Shown in pieces: positions 42,826 through 53,854 of a stretch of DNA of 64,000 bases. Source of the DNA: Mycolicibacterium aichiense. GTDB lineage: Bacteria; Actinomycetota; Actinomycetes; Mycobacteriales; Mycobacteriaceae. Numbering within the stretch: the first letter of the stretch is position 1; each line of letters begins with the position of its first letter. The translations under genes and the position numbers were made by a program. The stretch covers positions 2,790,001 to 2,854,000 of the forward strand of contig NZ_AP022561.1 in NCBI RefSeq assembly GCF_010726245.1. Direction: 5' to 3'. Under the pieces are notes generated by a model, which did no database searches, was not told where the DNA came from, and worked only from the letters and a program-made list of their open reading frames with translations.

Positions 42826-43455
42826 GTGACGAGCGTGAACTTCTCCCGCCTGCCCTCTGTTGTTGCGTTCGGTGCCTGCACTGCCGCGTTTGCCGTGACC
42901 CTTGCGGCCTGCGGCTCGGACACCACCCCGTCGGCGAGCAAGTCGTCTACCGCCCCTGCGGTCTCGGCCACCGTCACCCAGGCGGCAGGCCCGGATACGA
43001 CATGCCCGACTACACCCCCGGCAGGCGCGGGCACTCCGGAGTGGACGTTGTCCGGCGCGACCGGCAGTGTCGCTGTCACCGGCTCGACGGACACCGCGGC
43101 CCCGGTCGTCACGGTGACCGCTCCCTTCAGCGTGAACGCGACCGAGGTGCACACGCTGCAAGCAGGTACCGGACCCGTCGTCGCACCGACGGCCACCGTC
43201 TCGGTCTGCTACGAGGGTGTCAACGGCCGCGACGGCAGCGTCTTCGACAGCAGCTACCAACGGGGCGAGCCGGCCGAATTCTCGCTCGACGGCGTGGTTC
43301 CCGGCTTCCAGAAGGCGATCGCGGGCCAGAAGGTCGGATCGACCGTCGCGGTCGCGATGGTGAGCGCCGACGGCTACCCGCAGGGCCAGCCGCGGGCCGG
43401 CATCCTGCCGGGCGACACGCTGGTCTTCGCCATCAAGATCCTCAGCGCCTCGTAG
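42826..43455 (+). CDS. FKBP-type peptidyl-prolyl isomerase lipoprotein
   Basis: 209 residues from a GTG at 42826, with GTG at 42835 as alternative. A lipobox LAAC ends the signal peptide (Cys about 29). The C-terminal domain is FKBP-like: VCYEGVNGRDGSVFDSSYQRGEPAEFSLDGVVPGFQKAI and DTLVFAIKILSAS at the end, the first with blocks typical of FKBPs. A membrane-attached folding factor outside the cell. It is divergent from the HtrA gene. Confidence 0.85.
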   Translation: MTSVNFSRLPSVVAFGACTAAFAVTLAACGSDTTPSASKSSTAPAVSATVTQAAGPDTTCPTTPPAGAGTPEWTLSGATGSVAVTGSTDTAAPVVTVTAPFSVNATEVHTLQAGTGPVVAPTATVSVCYEGVNGRDGSVFDSSYQRGEPAEFSLDGVVPGFQKAIAGQKVGSTVAVAMVSADGYPQGQPRAGILPGDTLVFAIKILSAS

Positions 43456-43459
43456 TCCA

Positions 43460-43987
43460 CTACGGCGTACAGGTGCTCTGTAGGCCGTTCACGAGGGCGT
43501 AGATGTCGTCCTTCTTCTGGTCGGCGTAGTCGATCGCGGTCCAGGTCGAGGGCTGTGGCCAGGCGTTGGACACCGTCGGGCCGTAGTTTCCGTAGCCATC
43601 CCCGTACCCGTACCCCGGGGACACCACGAACAGCGCGCCCACGGCGTCTCGCACGTCGTCGCTGGCCCGGCGCAGGTCGACCAGGGCGGGAGCCAGGCCC
43701 GGCACAATGCCTGGGCCGTTGACGTCTTCCATGTAGTGCACGCCGTGGCTGATCATCGCGAGCTTGACGTTGGTGTCGCGCTGTTGCGCGGCTCCGCTGG
43801 CATAGGGCGAGCTGATCACGATCCGCACTCCGCCGATACCGGCGTTGATGTCGTTGTCGAGGCTCTCGCGGACCTGGTCGAGCACCCTGCAGGGCACCCG
43901 GGCGGGATCGGCGGCGACCGGGGGCGACGCGATGGTCGAGGTGCAGGTAACGAGCGCCACGACCGCAATAAGTTGGGTTTGCTTCAT
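43460..43987 (-). CDS. secreted hypothetical protein
   Basis: 175 residues. Signal peptide (to about residue 26), then a soluble domain with a Cys near each end (PCRVL and STCTP) and a Tyr/Gly-rich loop (GYGYGDGYGNYG) near residue 125. No family recognised. It is the downstream member of a run of small exported proteins (43460-45647). Confidence 0.65.
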   Translation of the reverse strand: MKQTQLIAVVALVTCTSTIASPPVAADPARVPCRVLDQVRESLDNDINAGIGGVRIVISSPYASGAAQQRDTNVKLAMISHGVHYMEDVNGPGIVPGLAPALVDLRRASDDVRDAVGALFVVSPGYGYGDGYGNYGPTVSNAWPQPSTWTAIDYADQKKDDIYALVNGLQSTCTP

Positions 43988-44041
43988 AGTCCACCTACAT
44001 ACTGGGGCATCACCGTTGATGCCTGTACATAGCTGGAATTG

Positions 44042-44060
44042 ACGGCGGTGTTACCGCCGT
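44042..44060 (-). terminator. short GC-rich hairpin after the DUF5078 gene
   Basis: Eight-bp perfect arms (ACGGCGGT at 44042-44049 and ACCGCCGT at 44053-44060) with a 3-nt loop, 17 bp after the stop at 44078. No U tract; such stem-only hairpins are common at mycobacterial gene ends. Confidence 0.45.
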
Positions 44061-44077
44061 TCAGGAATTAGCCGAGG

Positions 44078-44548
44078 CTACCTGGCGACGGGCCAGTCCC
44101 AGACCGACATGTCGCCGGGCGGGTAATTCATGCAGACGTCGGTGGCCTTGGCGACGACGCCCTTGTTGTTGAAGAACAGCTTGGCCCAGTTGCCCCAGCG
44201 GGTCGCGACGAACTCGTAGTAGACGTTGGTCGCGGTGTCCTCGGAGTACTGCCGGCGCGCGACGGGGTCGAGCGAGAAGAACCAGTGAATGCGGTCGAAC
44301 GCGATCTGCTGCACATCGGCGGGCCGGTTGCTGCGGTCGATCATGTAGCGCTCGAAGTACACCGGACTGGTGTCACGGGCCGCAGCCATGTACTGCTCGA
44401 CGTCGCACTGGGTGATGATGATGCGGTGCGGGATCGGGAAGTCGTCACTGGCATCGGCGGCGGCGGGGCCGGCGGTGATGACACCTGCAGCGGCCATCGC
44501 ACTCAGCGCGAGACTTGCCAGCTTCGCGCGACTCATCAAACCAGCCAT
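44078..44548 (-). CDS. secreted DUF5078 protein
   Basis: 156 residues. Signal peptide (about 10-32, AAADASDD cleavage region) followed by a mature domain with the DUF5078 pattern: [52 protein letters not shown] and [13 protein letters not shown]. Two cysteines (in ITQCD and DVCMN) are probably disulfide-linked. Found in mycobacteria; role unknown. Confidence 0.8.
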   Translation of the reverse strand: MAGLMSRAKLASLALSAMAAAGVITAGPAAADASDDFPIPHRIIITQCDVEQYMAAARDTSPVYFERYMIDRSNRPADVQQIAFDRIHWFFSLDPVARRQYSEDTATNVYYEFVATRWGNWAKLFFNNKGVVAKATDVCMNYPPGDMSVWDWPVAR

Positions 44549-44675
44549 CGTTCTCCTGCCCCAATCCCTAAAACCTTAAGCGGACTAACTATATAGCGGT
44601 CCACATCGCAGTATCCACCCCAGCCCGCGATTGGACGGCGAATGTGACGAGTGAGACTCGCCGCCGGAAACGGAC

Positions 44676-44942
44676 TCAGCCGCCGTTGGTCACCGGGTTG
44701 GACGACAACGTGATGAATTGGTCGTTGATCCACACACCCCAGCGGCCGCCCCACATGTGCGTCCACACCACTGGATGGCCGGCCCATACCTCAGCCGGTT
44801 TGCGGGGCGCCCAGTCCGGAACCGGCTCCCCCACGTTCTGATCCGGCGGCGGCGGGTCCGCGATCGCGATCGCCGGCGCGGCGCCCATCGTCAGCCCGAT
44901 CGCGAGTGCCGCAACGCTCAGCGCAGTTTTGATCCCAGCCAT
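44676..44942 (-). CDS. small secreted protein
   Basis: 88 residues from the ATG at 44942. Signal peptide (to about residue 28, IAIADPPPP), then a short Trp-rich mature part (DWAPRKPAEVWAGHPVVWTH, WGVWINDQFITL). Upstream frame to 44984 lacks a plausible start. Mycobacterial-type exported miniprotein of unknown role. Confidence 0.65.
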   Translation of the reverse strand: MAGIKTALSVAALAIGLTMGAAPAIAIADPPPPDQNVGEPVPDWAPRKPAEVWAGHPVVWTHMWGGRWGVWINDQFITLSSNPVTNGG

Positions 44943-45041
44943 GTGCAGACTCCAACGTTCAGACGATGTGCGAATACTTAGCAAATATAACCAGCAGACG
45001 GCGCGGGTAATCCCCTACCCCGCACCTTCGCTGATCGCGGG

Positions 45042-45647
45042 CTAGGGCGTCGGCGCGGGCGTCGCAGTGATCGGTGCCTGCTGACCGGGGGCGTTGAACT
45101 CATACCCCGGCGGCGGCGGACCGCTCAGCGAGTAATAGCCCGGCGGCAGCGCCGGCGTTCCGGGTGGCGGCGGCTTACCCGGGCCGTACTCACTCGGGGG
45201 CGCCTCCGAACCAGGGGCGGTATACGACTTGTATCCGGGGGGCAGCGGCGGCGGCGCTCCGGCACCCGGGGGCGGCGCGACCGAGCCGCTGGCCGACGCG
45301 GACTCATCGGGCCCGTAGTACGGGTCGCGGACGTTGTGCCACATGTCTTTGAGTGACCCGAGGACACCCGGGGTGTTCTGCGAACCGTAGGTCGGGTTGG
45401 CGATCTCCGGCACCGAGGGCGGTGCCCCGGGCGGCGGAGGTGCGGGTGCCGGTGGAGCCGCCGGGTCGACCGGCATCGCCACAGGTTGACCCGGCGGGAC
45501 GGCGGCAGGATCCGACGGGACCGGAATGGGCGTCGGAGTCATCGGGTCGGCGGCGGCCGTCGCGGCTCCGGCGAGGGCGGCGCCCACGGTGACGCTCGCG
45601 ATGGCGACTGCGTGGACAAGTGCCGCGGTGCGGTGCCGTTCACTCAT
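45042..45647 (-). CDS. proline-rich secreted protein
   Basis: 201 residues from the ATG at 45647. Signal peptide (about 8-33), then a Pro/Ala-rich region and a central Ser-Leu-Lys-Asp-Met segment (GVLGSLKDMWHNVRDPYYGPD), then repeated PPG-Y units such as PPPPGYEF and PPGYYSL. Low-complexity wall-spanning design. Composition suggests a structural exported protein, not an enzyme. Confidence 0.65.
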   Translation of the reverse strand: MSERHRTAALVHAVAIASVTVGAALAGAATAAADPMTPTPIPVPSDPAAVPPGQPVAMPVDPAAPPAPAPPPPGAPPSVPEIANPTYGSQNTPGVLGSLKDMWHNVRDPYYGPDESASASGSVAPPPGAGAPPPLPPGYKSYTAPGSEAPPSEYGPGKPPPPGTPALPPGYYSLSGPPPPGYEFNAPGQQAPITATPAPTP

Positions 45648-45861
45648 GAATCCGGCGGTCCTCTCGATCTCCCTGCGAAGGGTTGCCCCTTGGCGTAGAG
45701 GCATCGTCGCACACATTGGCCGTCGGCGTGCCGACGGCAGAACCGGTGTGCTTTCCGTCCTATCGCACGGCCGACGCATCCCGTTTCAGGATGCGTATCA
45801 GCACGCCCCGGTGCCCGCGCCGCGGCGCAGGCACCGGAAGCGGGCACACGTGGGGGCCGGG

Positions 45862-46146
45862 TCAGACCTGATTGGTTTCGGTGCTGCCGGTCGCCGATCC
45901 CTTGAGGTAGCGGGTGGCAAAACCGATCGACGCGACTGCCGCGACCACACCGATGACGGCCCACAGGATGATCGGGAACACCAGCGAGCCGAAGATGAAG
46001 TCGTAGGTGACCGCCAGGTAGATCGACCAGAGCACCCGGTAGATCGACCAGAAGGCCAGCAGGCCGGTGCTGATGGCGATGTAGAGACTGTGCTGGCGCT
46101 CGACGCGGTCGATGTGCTGCGCGATGGGAGTCGGCACGATCTTCAT
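45862..46146 (-). CDS. small membrane protein
   Basis: 94 residues from the ATG at 46146, with GAGAGGAACAA as ribosome binding site. Two transmembrane segments (about 23-43 and 48-82), a YRVLWSIYLAVTYDFIF linker, and a short hydrophilic C-terminus. No family recognised. Confidence 0.7.
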   Translation of the reverse strand: MKIVPTPIAQHIDRVERQHSLYIAISTGLLAFWSIYRVLWSIYLAVTYDFIFGSLVFPIILWAVIGVVAAVASIGFATRYLKGSATGSTETNQV

Positions 46147-46228
46147 GGGGTTGTTCCTCTCGTTGTCCGCCGCCTCGGTGGCGTCGATGCGAGAAGTGAA
46201 GAACTGCCGGACGGCTACCGATCCCAAC

Positions 46229-47002
46229 TCAGACCCACGTCCCGCCGTCGACCCGCAGTATCGCGCCGGTGACGTAGGAGGCCCGGTCGCTCAACAGCCA
46301 CGCGGCGGCCTCGGCGACCTCAGCGGGGTCGGCGGCCCGCCGCAGCGGGTTGTCGGCCACCAGTCGCTCGATCACCCCCGGGGTCGCGTCCTCCCACTCC
46401 TGAATCATCTCGGTCAGCGTGGTGCCCGGCGTGATCGCATTCACGCGGATGTTCTCGGGGCCGTAGGTGACCGCAGCGGATTCGGTGAGGCTGTTCACCG
46501 CACGCTTCATCGCGCCGTACGCCGGCAACTCCGGATTACCTTTCAAGCTGCCGACACTCGACGTGTTCACGATCGCACCGCATTTGGCGGTGGCCCGGAT
46601 GGCCGCGATCTCGGCCTTCATGGCCAGGAACACACCCTTGAGATTGACGGTGTAGACCCGGTCGAAGTCGTCGTCGAGCGCTTGATCGAGCGGCCCCGGG
46701 GGCGCGATCGTCGCGCCGTTGTTGAAGGCGACGTCCAGGCGGCCCCACGTTTGCACCGCCGAATCCACCGCGCGCCGCACACTGTCGCCGTCGGCGAGAT
46801 CGCATACCGCGTACGCCGCCGAACCGCCGCTGCGGGTGATGTCCTCGGTGACATCGCGTAGCTGAGCCTCGGTTCTGGCCGCCAGCAGTACGGCGGCGCC
46901 TTCCCGCGCGAACAGCCGCGCGGCGGCAGCGCCGATGCCGCGCCCGGCTCCGCTGACGAAGGCGACCTTGCCGGCCAAGAGTCCGTTGTGGTGATGATCC
47001 AT
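46229..47002 (-). CDS. SDR divergent from XRE regulator
   Basis: 257 residues from the ATG at 47002. Classical SDR with SGAGRGIG cofactor motif (about 17-24), NNGA in place of NNAG (FNNGATIAP), catalytic Ser (IVNTSSVGS) and Y-G-A-M-K. The frame extends to 47164 but that covers the divergent promoter. Divergent from the MmyB-type XRE gene at 47087, with a 25-bp palindrome centred between them. Confidence 0.85.
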   Translation of the reverse strand: MDHHHNGLLAGKVAFVSGAGRGIGAAAARLFAREGAAVLLAARTEAQLRDVTEDITRSGGSAAYAVCDLADGDSVRRAVDSAVQTWGRLDVAFNNGATIAPPGPLDQALDDDFDRVYTVNLKGVFLAMKAEIAAIRATAKCGAIVNTSSVGSLKGNPELPAYGAMKRAVNSLTESAAVTYGPENIRVNAITPGTTLTEMIQEWEDATPGVIERLVADNPLRRAADPAEVAEAAAWLLSDRASYVTGAILRVDGGTWV

Positions 47003-47032
47003 GCTTCGAGCGTGTCCGGTGGCGCGTGTGAC

Positions 47033-47057
47033 AGCCAGGTACCGGCGGTACCTGGCT
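47033..47057. promoter_or_regulatory. perfect 25-bp palindrome between SDR and XRE genes
   Basis: Arms AGCCAGGTACC (47033-47043) and GGTACCTGGCT (47047-47057) with spacer GGC. It lies 30 bp from each start codon, exactly mid-way in the divergent gap, so one dimeric regulator could control both genes. Most likely it is the binding site of the XRE protein encoded at 47087. Confidence 0.88.
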
Positions 47058-47086
47058 GGCGTCGCCGACGTGCGCACAATGGAGCT

Positions 47087-47938
47087 GTGGACAAGCGCGA
47101 ATTCGGTGCGTTCCTGCGCAGCAGACGCGAACGGATCACACCGGCCGACATCGGTGTGGCCCACGGGAGACGGCGGCGGACCCCCGGTCTACGCCGCGAC
47201 GAGGTGGCGCAATTGGCCTTCATCTCCACCGAGTACTACACCCGGCTGGAACAGGCCCGGGCACCCCACCCGTCGCGCGAAGTTTTGCAAGGTCTTTCGC
47301 GCGCGCTGCGGCTCTCCGATGCGGAGACGACGTACCTGCACCGGCTGGCCGGTGTGGAACCGGCCGCCGCACCGGGACCGCCGCGTGTCGTGCGCCCAAG
47401 CATCACCGATCTGATCACCCGGCTGCCACAGGCCGCCGCGATCGTGGTGTCGGCGACCTACGAGGTGCTGGCGTGGAACGACCTCGCGTGTGCGTTGATG
47501 GAGGACTTCTCGGCCCTGTCGCCCCGCGAACGCAATCTTGCCCGGCGGGTTTTCCTGGGTCCTGGGGCACAGGGCCGGCGCTTGTATGGGGTCTCGGATT
47601 CCGACGAATTCGCACGCACGTGCGCCCTTCATCTCCGGGCCGCGTCGGCGCGCTACCCAGACGACCCCGAGACGACCGCACTGATCGACGAACTATGCAG
47701 CGGCAGCGCGGAATTCGCCGAGCTCTGGAACTCCCGTGACGTCGTGACACGTCCCATGCTGTGCAAGACCTTCCACCACCCGGTCGTCGGACCGATCACG
47801 GTCAACTGCGATCCGCTCGATGTGGCCGACCGCGATCAGCGTGTGGTCATCTACACCGCCGAGCCCGGCTCGCCCTCCGAGGAGGCCCTGCGCCTGCTGA
47901 ACGTGGTCGGGACGCAACGCCTTGACGTTCCCGGCTGA
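47087..47938 (+). CDS. XRE-family regulator with MmyB-type ligand domain
   Basis: 283 residues from the GTG at 47087. XRE HTH (GLRRDEVAQLAFISTEYYTRLEQ) followed by an MmyB-like ligand domain (PQAAAIVVSATYEVLAWND, FHHPVVGPITVNCDPLDV). Same architecture as the regulator at 5958-6851, which also neighbours an SDR. Its cognate operator is probably the palindrome at 47033-47057. Confidence 0.87.
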   Translation: MDKREFGAFLRSRRERITPADIGVAHGRRRRTPGLRRDEVAQLAFISTEYYTRLEQARAPHPSREVLQGLSRALRLSDAETTYLHRLAGVEPAAAPGPPRVVRPSITDLITRLPQAAAIVVSATYEVLAWNDLACALMEDFSALSPRERNLARRVFLGPGAQGRRLYGVSDSDEFARTCALHLRAASARYPDDPETTALIDELCSGSAEFAELWNSRDVVTRPMLCKTFHHPVVGPITVNCDPLDVADRDQRVVIYTAEPGSPSEEALRLLNVVGTQRLDVPG

Positions 47939-47941
47939 GGT

Positions 47942-48373
47942 TTACAACTCGTCGGAGAAGTCGGCCGTCAGCCATCGGTCCGGCCGGAAGGTGAACAACA
48001 CGTTGGCGTGTCCCTCCATCGAGCGGAGGAACTGGCGCGCACCCTCCTCACCGAGATAGCGCACCGCGGTTTCTTCCAAGACTTCCGGCGGCGTGGGTTC
48101 GGTGGTGTCCACCAAAGTTCCCTCGACGACGACGTAGCGATACGGCGGCTCCTCGTCCTGCACTACCAGCGTCGCCGCACCGGCCTGCCTGATCAGCCGG
48201 GCCTTGCGCGACGAGGGGCCGGTGGAGATCAGAATGTTGCCGCCGGGGGCGTACTGGTACCAGATCGGGATGCTGGCCGGCGGCCGGCCGTCGGTGGTGG
48301 CGACGGACAGGACCGCCACGTGCTTGGCGGCAAGGTATTCCTGCCGCTCGGACTCGGTCATTTCTCTGGGCAT
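47942..48373 (-). CDS. pyridoxamine-5'-phosphate-oxidase-like (F420/FMN split-barrel) protein
   Basis: 143 residues from the ATG at 48373. Split-barrel fold: the VAVLSVATTDGRPPASIPIWYQ and GNILISTGPSSRKARLI strands resemble FMN/F420-binding PPOX proteins, with a helical end. Probably a flavin- or F420-dependent reductase or a degradation-linked oxidoreductase. It converges on the XRE gene, 3 bp apart. Confidence 0.82.
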   Translation of the reverse strand: MPREMTESERQEYLAAKHVAVLSVATTDGRPPASIPIWYQYAPGGNILISTGPSSRKARLIRQAGAATLVVQDEEPPYRYVVVEGTLVDTTEPTPPEVLEETAVRYLGEEGARQFLRSMEGHANVLFTFRPDRWLTADFSDEL

Positions 48374-48569
48374 ATAGCGCCAAACCCTTCGATGTTGGTG
48401 GCTATTCCTCCCGGCCGCCTCGTACTGAGGTACGCCGGCGTACTCGGGGGCACCGATGAAGCCGTCGATGACGGCGGCGCCCAGTCGTGTGGTGAAGGCA
48501 GCCTCGAACTCTATGCAACACCCGCGACGGGTTCGCAGGATTGTCGGCGCGGTTCGGTAGGGTCTGCGC

Positions 48570-50918
<2,349 letters not shown>

Positions 50919-51021
50919 CACTGCCCTTCCGTTCGGTTCAGCCTCCGGGGGAGGCTGGCCAAATGGGGCAATACTTTTCATGATCACATCCGTGCACGAA
51001 ATACCCGGAAAGAAAGTTCAA

Positions 51022-51035
51022 CGATATTTCGGGTT
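51022..51035 (+). promoter_or_regulatory. GATATTTCGGGTT element, copy A
   Basis: CGATATTTCGGGTT on the plus strand, 220 bp before the PKS start. Together with CGAAATA at 50998-51004 it makes an imperfect inverted repeat. One of three occurrences of the 12-mer GATATTTCGGGT noticed in the window. Confidence 0.5.
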
Positions 51036-51171
51036 ATCAGCAGTCCCCCAGCCCCAGCACAATTAATTGTCAGAAGAGGCCGCTTTCCTGGGAATTCTCA
51101 GCCTTCATTTATGTTGTGCCTCTTAGTTTTTCATAAATTCCGCACCGATCGGGACTTATACAGAAGGTCGA

Positions 51172-51186
51172 CGGATATTTCGGGTT
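51172..51186 (+). promoter_or_regulatory. GGATATTTCGGGTT element, copy B
   Basis: CGGATATTTCGGGTT, 69 bp before the PKS ATG, well placed for a promoter or activator site. Matches copy C at 54966 over 13 bp including CGG on the left. Confidence 0.55.
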
Positions 51187-51254
51187 CGTGTGCGATATTT
51201 CACGACCGGGCTAAACGGGAATGGTTTTAGCGCATTGCCGGTGTTGCATCGCGC

Positions 51255-52361
51255 ATGACAGATATTGCTTTCTCCCACTCGCTGAACCCGATCGGCACAC
51301 CCCGCTGCGGCGATCCCCGCGTCACCGGTACCGCGGTCGCGTTCACGACACATCGCTACGACCAGGACGAGGTGGCCAGGGCGCTCACCGAGTTCGCCGA
51401 ACCCGGGTTCGCCCGGTTCGCCCGAACCAGCGGCGTCGAATACCGCAACCTCGCGCTGCCGGTGGAGCGCTACCCGAAACTGGCCGGTTTCACCGAAGCC
51501 AACGAGGCATATCTCGAGGTCGCCGTCGAACTCGGCGAGCAGGCGGTGCGCCGGGCCCTCGACGAGGCCCACCTACGCCCTGACGAGGTCGACGCCATCC
51601 TGACTGTGTCGAGCACCGGAGTGGCCGTGCCCACCATCGATGCCCGCATCGCGTCGAAGCTGGGGCTCCGGTCCGACGTCAAGCGCATCCCGCTGTTCGG
51701 GCTCGGCTGTGTGGCCGGCGCAGCCGGGATGGCGCGCATGCACGACTACCTGCGCGGCTTTCCCGACCACGTCGCCGTGTTGCTCTCCGTCGAGCTGTGC
51801 TCTCTGACGCTGCAACGCGACGACACCTCGATCCCCGCGCTGATCGGCGTCTGCCTGTTCGGCGACGGCGCTGCAGCGGTGGTCGGCACGGGCGCCGATC
51901 GGGTCCCCGCCGGACTCCCCCTGCAGCAGGGACCGCAGATCCTGGCGACCCACAGTGCGCTGTTGCCCGACACGGTCGAGGTGATGGGCTGGAATGTGAG
52001 CTCCAGCGGATTCCAGCTCGTGATGTCACGAGACGTTCCCAAGATGGCCGATGACCACCTCCGCGCGGAGGTCGACCGGTTCCTCGCCGAGCATCAGCTG
52101 ACGACCGCCGACATCACCACCTGGGTGTGTCACCCGGGCGGACCCAAGGTGCTCGAATCGATCACCAACGCGGTCGGCATGCCGGCCGAAGCCTTGCGGC
52201 ACAGCTGGGAATCGATGCGCGACAACGGAAACATGTCGTCGGCGTCGGTGCTCGACGTCTTCAACCGAACTCTCGCGGAGGCGCCGGCGGCCGGCTCGCT
52301 GGGAATCATGCTGGCAATGGGGCCCGGCTTCAGCTTCGAACTGTTGCTTCTGAGTTGGTGA
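51255..52361 (+). CDS. type III polyketide synthase
   Basis: 368 residues with the chalcone-synthase triad: C152 (FGLGCVAGAAG), H293 (CHPGGPKVLE) and N326 (DNGNMSSASVL). Thiolase-fold homodimer that elongates acyl-CoA with malonyl-CoA. The next gene is an ICMT-family membrane methyltransferase. In bacteria, such pairs make O-methylated alkylpyrones or alkylresorcinols, and pairs of this type are known in mycobacteria. Confidence 0.92.
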   Translation: MTDIAFSHSLNPIGTPRCGDPRVTGTAVAFTTHRYDQDEVARALTEFAEPGFARFARTSGVEYRNLALPVERYPKLAGFTEANEAYLEVAVELGEQAVRRALDEAHLRPDEVDAILTVSSTGVAVPTIDARIASKLGLRSDVKRIPLFGLGCVAGAAGMARMHDYLRGFPDHVAVLLSVELCSLTLQRDDTSIPALIGVCLFGDGAAAVVGTGADRVPAGLPLQQGPQILATHSALLPDTVEVMGWNVSSSGFQLVMSRDVPKMADDHLRAEVDRFLAEHQLTTADITTWVCHPGGPKVLESITNAVGMPAEALRHSWESMRDNGNMSSASVLDVFNRTLAEAPAAGSLGIMLAMGPGFSFELLLLSW

Positions 52362-52371
52362 AGGGGTCCCG

Positions 52372-52890
52372 ATGATCTACACATCGATGTTCTATTACGG
52401 GTTCATCCTCGCGATCGGCGCTGAACGCCTTGTCGAGCTGGTGGTGTCGCGGCGCAATGCCCGATGGTCCTTCGCCCAGGGCGGCCGGGAGTTCGGCCGC
52501 GGGCACTATCCGGTGATGGTCGGCATGCACACCTTGCTGCTGGTGTCCTGCATCGTTGAAGTGGCGACCCTGCACCGGCCGTTCCTGCCCTGGCTCGGCT
52601 GGCCGATGGTGGCGGTGGTGGCAGCCAGCACCGGGCTGCGGTGGTGGTGTGTGTCCACGCTGGGTAAGCGCTGGAATCCGCGGCTGATCGTGATCAAGGG
52701 TGCGCCCTTGATCGACCGTGGCCCCTATCGCTGGATGCACCACCCCAACTACACCGCGGTGGTCGCCGAAGTGGCGGCGCTGCCACTGGTGCACTCAGCC
52801 TGGACGACAGCGATCGTGTTCAGCATCGCCAACGCCCTGGTGCTCACCGTGCGGATCCGCGCCGAGAACGCGGCGCTGGGCTACGCCTGA
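52372..52890 (+). CDS. ICMT-family membrane methyltransferase
   Basis: 172 residues. Several membrane helices and the isoprenylcysteine-carboxyl-methyltransferase signature region (RGPYRWMHHPNYTAVVAE at about 117-134). SAM-dependent. It starts 10 bp after the PKS stop, so it is part of the same operon and probably methylates the polyketide product. Confidence 0.87.
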   Translation: MIYTSMFYYGFILAIGAERLVELVVSRRNARWSFAQGGREFGRGHYPVMVGMHTLLLVSCIVEVATLHRPFLPWLGWPMVAVVAASTGLRWWCVSTLGKRWNPRLIVIKGAPLIDRGPYRWMHHPNYTAVVAEVAALPLVHSAWTTAIVFSIANALVLTVRIRAENAALGYA

Positions 52891-53005
52891 GAAGTTCCCG
52901 CAATTGTCCGGCGGGTAAGAGTCCATGGATTGCAACCACTTTCGGGCATAGTCGGTGTTACGTTGGCTCTCGTTGGACCTGTGCACGGTCACAAGGGGGC
53001 TTTCG

Positions 53006-53842
53006 ATGAGCACTGCCGCAGAACGCGCCGATCAGTTGGCTCTGGTGGCCCGGCTCAAGTCCGCCTATCCGGAACTGCCGGATGCTCCCACCCCGGATCT
53101 GCTCGACCACGCCAGGTTCGTCGCCTACATGAAGCCGGTGCACGATGTCGGCGGCGAGCCGGACGCTCCGATGAAGTACGAGAACAAGGACTACGAGTAC
53201 TGGGAGCACATGACCTACGTCATCTGCGAGGTGCTGGCGTGGCGCGGAATCTGGCTCTCCGAGGAACGGCGCCGGATCGGCAACGTCGACGTCCAACGCG
53301 CCGTCTACCTCGGCTTCCCCTACTACGGCCGCTGGCTGCTGTCGGTGGCCCGAGTGTTGATCGAAAAGCACCACATCGGTCTGACCGAGCTGACCGAGCG
53401 GATGGCCGAGGTCAAGGAACGCTATGCCGGCGGACTGGCGGGCAAGACCCTGGCGGCCAAGCCCAAGTTCGAAGGTGACGGATCGCAGGTCAAGCGCAAC
53501 AGTCACATTGTGCATGCCCAGGGCAAGGGCGACCCGCAGGTCTACGCGGGCAGGGCCGGCGAACCGAGGTTCACGGTCGGCGACCCCGTGGTCGTGCGTG
53601 AATTGCCGGTGTTGTTCTACACCCGCACGCCGGAGTACGTCCGCGGTGCCACGGGTGTCATCGACGCGGTGGCCTATGAAAGCCCGGCCGCCGAGGACGA
53701 GACCTGGGACATCCCCGACGCCAAGCCCGAATGGTTCTACGTCGTCAAATTCCGCATGTCCGAGCTGTGGGACGACTTCAACGGCCCGGACAGCGACAGC
53801 TTGCGCACCGAGATCCCCGAGCACTGGCTTGCACCCGCATAG
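53006..53842 (+). CDS. nitrile hydratase / thiocyanate hydrolase beta-type subunit
   Basis: 278 residues from the ATG at 53006, after AAGGGGGC. N-terminal HDVGG and DYEYWEHMTYVICEVLAWRGIW blocks and a C-terminal SH3-like RFTVGDPVVVRELPVLFYTRTPEYVRGATGVI match the beta subunit, here as one chain. The C-terminal barrel contacts the metal-bearing subunit. Followed 12 bp later by the alpha-type subunit. Confidence 0.87.
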   Translation: MSTAAERADQLALVARLKSAYPELPDAPTPDLLDHARFVAYMKPVHDVGGEPDAPMKYENKDYEYWEHMTYVICEVLAWRGIWLSEERRRIGNVDVQRAVYLGFPYYGRWLLSVARVLIEKHHIGLTELTERMAEVKERYAGGLAGKTLAAKPKFEGDGSQVKRNSHIVHAQGKGDPQVYAGRAGEPRFTVGDPVVVRELPVLFYTRTPEYVRGATGVIDAVAYESPAAEDETWDIPDAKPEWFYVVKFRMSELWDDFNGPDSDSLRTEIPEHWLAPA

Positions 53843-53854
53843 GAACGGACCGAC

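Larger units (their letters stand above)
50919..51254. other. 336-bp AT-richer gap upstream of the type III PKS
   Basis: No supported gene. A 28-codon ATG ORF at 50980 lacks a ribosome binding site. The stretch is clearly lower in GC than its flanks and carries two copies of a CGATATTTCGGGT/CGGATATTTCGGGT element (listed separately) and a related GCGATATTTC at 51192. Probably the promoter region of the PKS. Confidence 0.6.
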
